From a virus: 25,560 bases of DNA. This document shows positions 23,445 through 25,560 of the stretch, piece by piece. The stretch is taken from positions 1 through 25,560 of IMG/VR virus record IMGVR_UViG_3300021519_000065; one strand, given 5' to 3'. Numbering within the stretch: the stretch's first letter is position 1; every line of letters begins with the position of its first letter. The notes below the pieces were generated by a model, which searched no databases, had not been told where the DNA came from, and saw only the letters and a program-made list of their open reading frames with translations. The translations under genes and the position numbers were made by a program.

Positions 23445-23648
23445 ATGACAACCGAGCAACTACTACAACGGATACTTGACAAGTCGGCAGAGGCCGCTAA
23501 TGATGATGCCATATACACATCCGCAGTCCTATTGGAACTACATGCGGAACTGCAAGCGGAATTGTTATCTGAAACTAAGCCTATCAACCTATTAGACGGT
23601 GATAACCTTTTCAACGCCATTTCTAAAATCGCAAACCCACAACCATGA
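23445..23648 (+). CDS. 67-aa acidic helical protein
   Basis: The ATG at 23445 was chosen over a TTG at 23388 because the longer form would overlap the 44-aa gene. The 67-aa product is acidic and helical (TTEQLLQRILDKSAEAAND, then ELHAELQAELLSETK). Its TGA overlaps the next ATG (ATGA). Unknown function. Confidence 0.5.
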   Translation: MTTEQLLQRILDKSAEAANDDAIYTSAVLLELHAELQAELLSETKPINLLDGDNLFNAISKIANPQP

Positions 23649-23836
23649 TAGCACTAATCCCCCAAATAGTTGACGGCGACATACCTAGGGCAGGTATCCA
23701 GTCAACTGTATTCCCTGAAAAAATGCCAACCTTCAATATGTGGTCAAGGTACGTTAACAGGCGCGTATTGAAATCGGCGGCATCACTGATGCCAGTAAAG
23801 AAAATCTATTACTTGACCCCAAAACAAATCAACTGA
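23645..23836 (+). CDS. 63-aa basic protein, unknown
   Basis: ATGA-overlapped start and a one-base TGATG junction to the next gene. The N-terminal part has IPQIVDGDIPRAGIQSTVFP and the rest is basic (SRYVNRRVLKSAASLMPVKK). It is unrecognised; the basic stretch might bind nucleic acid. Confidence 0.45.
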   Translation: MIALIPQIVDGDIPRAGIQSTVFPEKMPTFNMWSRYVNRRVLKSAASLMPVKKIYYLTPKQIN

Positions 23837-24123
23837 TGGCACGTCCTAAGAACCCACCCAAAACACATGATTACGACCCTGACGATTTTATACCGGCATC
23901 CGAGGCGGTTAAGTTGTTCAAGTCAATTACCAACGTGAGCAGCTTTCAGTATCAATGCAAACAGGGCAATTTGTCATTTACTTGGGGCATGGATAGCAGC
24001 AAGCCTCACACCGACAAGTACCCCGATACCAAGGACAACCGCTGCGTAATGTACCGCGTTGCCGCAATCGAAAGGGAAGCGAAAGCATTTTTATCTAACA
24101 AAATCAAAGCCAAAGTAGCATGA
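23836..24123 (+). CDS. 95-aa protein, possibly HTH-type
   Basis: The stretch FIPASEAVKLFKSITNVSS followed by FQYQCKQGNLSFTW and VMYRVAAIEREAKAFL suggests a small winged or excisionase-like helix-turn-helix fold: a sampling helix, then a strand pair, then a C-terminal helix. This is a weak pattern match. Residues about 58-70 are charged and polar. It is ATGA-coupled to the ATPase gene, so it may work with it or regulate the operon. Confidence 0.45.
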   Translation: MARPKNPPKTHDYDPDDFIPASEAVKLFKSITNVSSFQYQCKQGNLSFTWGMDSSKPHTDKYPDTKDNRCVMYRVAAIEREAKAFLSNKIKAKVA

Positions 24124-25560
24124 AACTGACACTCCAAAAATTACGCGCCCAAAATTTTAAAGGGCATAAAGACTTGACAATTCAATTCTCCGACCTGACA
24201 CAGATAGTAGGCGACAACGGTACGGGCAAAACATCGCTTGTAGACGCTTTTATGTGGCTACTCTTTGGCAAGGATAGCCAAGACCGAAAAGACTTCAACG
24301 TGAAGCCGCTGGATAGCAATAGCGAACCGTTACACCGATTGGAGTATATGGTTGAGGGATGGATTGATGCTGATGGCACCATTACCCACCTGAAACGTAC
24401 TTTGATTGAGAAGTGGCAAAAGAAACGCGGCGCCACTGAGGCAGAGTTCACAGGCCATGAAACCCTATTCTTTGTCAACGATGTTCCCTACCAAGCGGGC
24501 GACTATGCCAAGTACATTGCCTCCATCATTCCCGAAGAAATGTTTAAATTGGTGACATCACCTAGCTATTTCAATTCGATGGATTGGAAGAAACGCCGGG
24601 AGGTGCTTATATCAATGGCTGGTGAAGTGGGTACTGATGTGCCTTTGTCTTTGATACCGCTTTTGAACGGCAAAACCCTTGACCAACTACGGTCCGAAAT
24701 CGCCGCCAAAAAGAAGAACCTGAAAACCCAACTGGATCAGATACCTAGCAGGGTGGATGAAGTGAGTAAAGGATGCCCAACCCATGAAGATTGGGACGAG
24801 TTGGAAAGTTTGTTAGATACCGCAAGGGATTATGTAAATGTAATGGATGGTCACATAACCGACCGCACCAAGGGACAAGACGCACAGTTGAAAGAGATTG
24901 CCAATAAGCAACGCGAAAAACAGCAGTTAGAAAGCGACTTGTACCACTTGAAAAATAACCTATTCAGTAATGTACATGAGCAAAAGCAAAAGCTAACCCA
25001 ACAAGTCGAAGCTGCGACCCGATACATCACCTCAGCAAAGCAGGGTATTGAGAATAACAACAAAACCATTGTTGAACGCCAGGGGGTAATTGCCGAACTT
25101 GAAAAGGAAAAGGCAGCATTGGTTACCAAGTGGCAAACTGAAAATGCAAAGGTATTCATTCCGCTTGCTGATAGCGACCTGATATGCCCAACCTGTAAGC
25201 AAGACCTGCCGGAAGATTTAGCCGTAGAAGCCAGCAACGATGCACAGGTCGCATTTAACTTGACCAAGTCTAACAACCTAAAAGCAATCGTTAACGATGG
25301 CAACGCCAAAAAAGCGGAAATACAACGCCATGAAGATGTGTGCATCAAGTTGGAGAAAGATAATGAGGCACTACATGAGGACATTGGTAACAAAATGCGC
25401 GACCAGTCGGAATGGGAAGTGCAACTATCGCAGGTACCTACCACAACCACCCCAACCACCGCAGAAACAGCCCTACAGCAGCAGATTGACGCAATCGTGA
25501 TACCTACTATCCAACCCGTTGACATAAGCGACCTGCAAACCCAAAGGAAGGCCGCTAGCG
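24120..25560 (+). CDS. SbcC/Rad50-like SMC-family ATPase (3' partial)
   Basis: The ORF stays open to the window end, so only 480 codons are seen. It starts at ATG 24120 (ATGA overlap). Residues 1-25 (MKLTLQKLRAQNFKGHKDL) form the typical N-terminal ABC ATPase strands. Walker A GDNGTGKTS is at 31-39, followed by VDAFMWLLFGKDS. From about residue 200 the sequence becomes coiled coil, with CPTC at 356-359 matching the zinc-hook motif of Rad50-type proteins. Walker B and the second lobe lie beyond the edge. Phage SbcC-like ATPases work with a nuclease in DNA processing, recombination or repair. No nuclease gene is adjacent in the window. Confidence 0.85.
   Translation, partial: MKLTLQKLRAQNFKGHKDLTIQFSDLTQIVGDNGTGKTSLVDAFMWLLFGKDSQDRKDFNVKPLDSNSEPLHRLEYMVEGWIDADGTITHLKRTLIEKWQKKRGATEAEFTGHETLFFVNDVPYQAGDYAKYIASIIPEEMFKLVTSPSYFNSMDWKKRREVLISMAGEVGTDVPLSLIPLLNGKTLDQLRSEIAAKKKNLKTQLDQIPSRVDEVSKGCPTHEDWDELESLLDTARDYVNVMDGHITDRTKGQDAQLKEIANKQREKQQLESDLYHLKNNLFSNVHEQKQKLTQQVEAATRYITSAKQGIENNNKTIVERQGVIAELEKEKAALVTKWQTENAKVFIPLADSDLICPTCKQDLPEDLAVEASNDAQVAFNLTKSNNLKAIVNDGNAKKAEIQRHEDVCIKLEKDNEALHEDIGNKMRDQSEWEVQLSQVPTTTTPTTAETALQQQIDAIVIPTIQPVDISDLQTQRKAAS

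Noticed and set aside
23168-23620. 150-aa minus-strand ORF
   Set aside because: It runs across the early promoter, the operator and two + genes; low-complexity Ser/Cys/Phe sequence.
24851-25525. 224-aa minus-strand ORF
   Set aside because: It is a Ser/Cys-rich shadow of the ATPase coiled coil, with no start context or homology-like motifs.

Overview
The window is one contiguous stretch of a tailed-phage genome, or a prophage interior. It carries a structural and lysis region of about 22.7 kb followed by the start of an early or replication-type operon. Nearly all genes lie on the + strand and are tightly packed, often with ATGA or 1-base stop/start overlaps. The host is most likely a Bacteroidota bacterium, perhaps of the Chitinophagaceae or Sphingobacteriia kind. 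Four things suggest this. Promoter-like sites match the Bacteroidota form (TTTG or TTG, about 20 bases, TAnnTTTG). The fibre carries VGIGTxxP repeats typical of that phylum. Shine-Dalgarno sequences are scarce. Leu is often TTG. The long tape measure and a tail-tube candidate suggest a siphovirus-like virion. No integrase, terminase or bacterial gene is visible.

Layout: 1-7361 is a tail module. It holds a tail assembly chaperone with a probable -1 programmed frameshift, the tape measure protein, a large tail tip or fibre protein and a Cys-rich tail protein. 7373-8296 is a GT-A-type glycosyltransferase inside the virion genes. 8293-10988 encodes the portal, with an internal DnaJ-like zinc-finger motif, and a MuF-like minor head protein. 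10936-11309 is a two-gene minus-strand cassette: a 59-aa ribbon-helix-helix-like protein and a 65-aa unknown. 11389-16523 holds scaffold, major capsid protein, connector or neck proteins and the tail-tube candidate. 16520-18961 is a signal-peptide-bearing fibre or adhesin with four VGIGT repeats.

18973-22707 is a lysis and accessory region. It has holin-like and single-membrane-segment small proteins, an HTH plus metallophosphoesterase protein, a DUF3310 protein, a CHAP-like endolysin and several tiny overlapping genes. Tandem Rho-independent terminators (22734-22765 and 22818-22853) close this unit.

22854-23293 has no gene. It holds a dense set of possible hairpins that could be a structured RNA, then a good Bacteroidota-type promoter with a perfect palindrome in its spacer, probably a repressor operator. 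That promoter drives four small genes and a Rad50/SbcC-like ATPase that runs off the window end.

The most notable points are the frameshift with a long doubly open region, the antisense RHH cassette between head genes, the zinc-finger portal, the glycosyltransferase, the fibre with a secretion signal, the possible structured RNA, and the operator-containing early promoter. Tail genes flank the head genes on both sides, which is not the usual siphovirus order.
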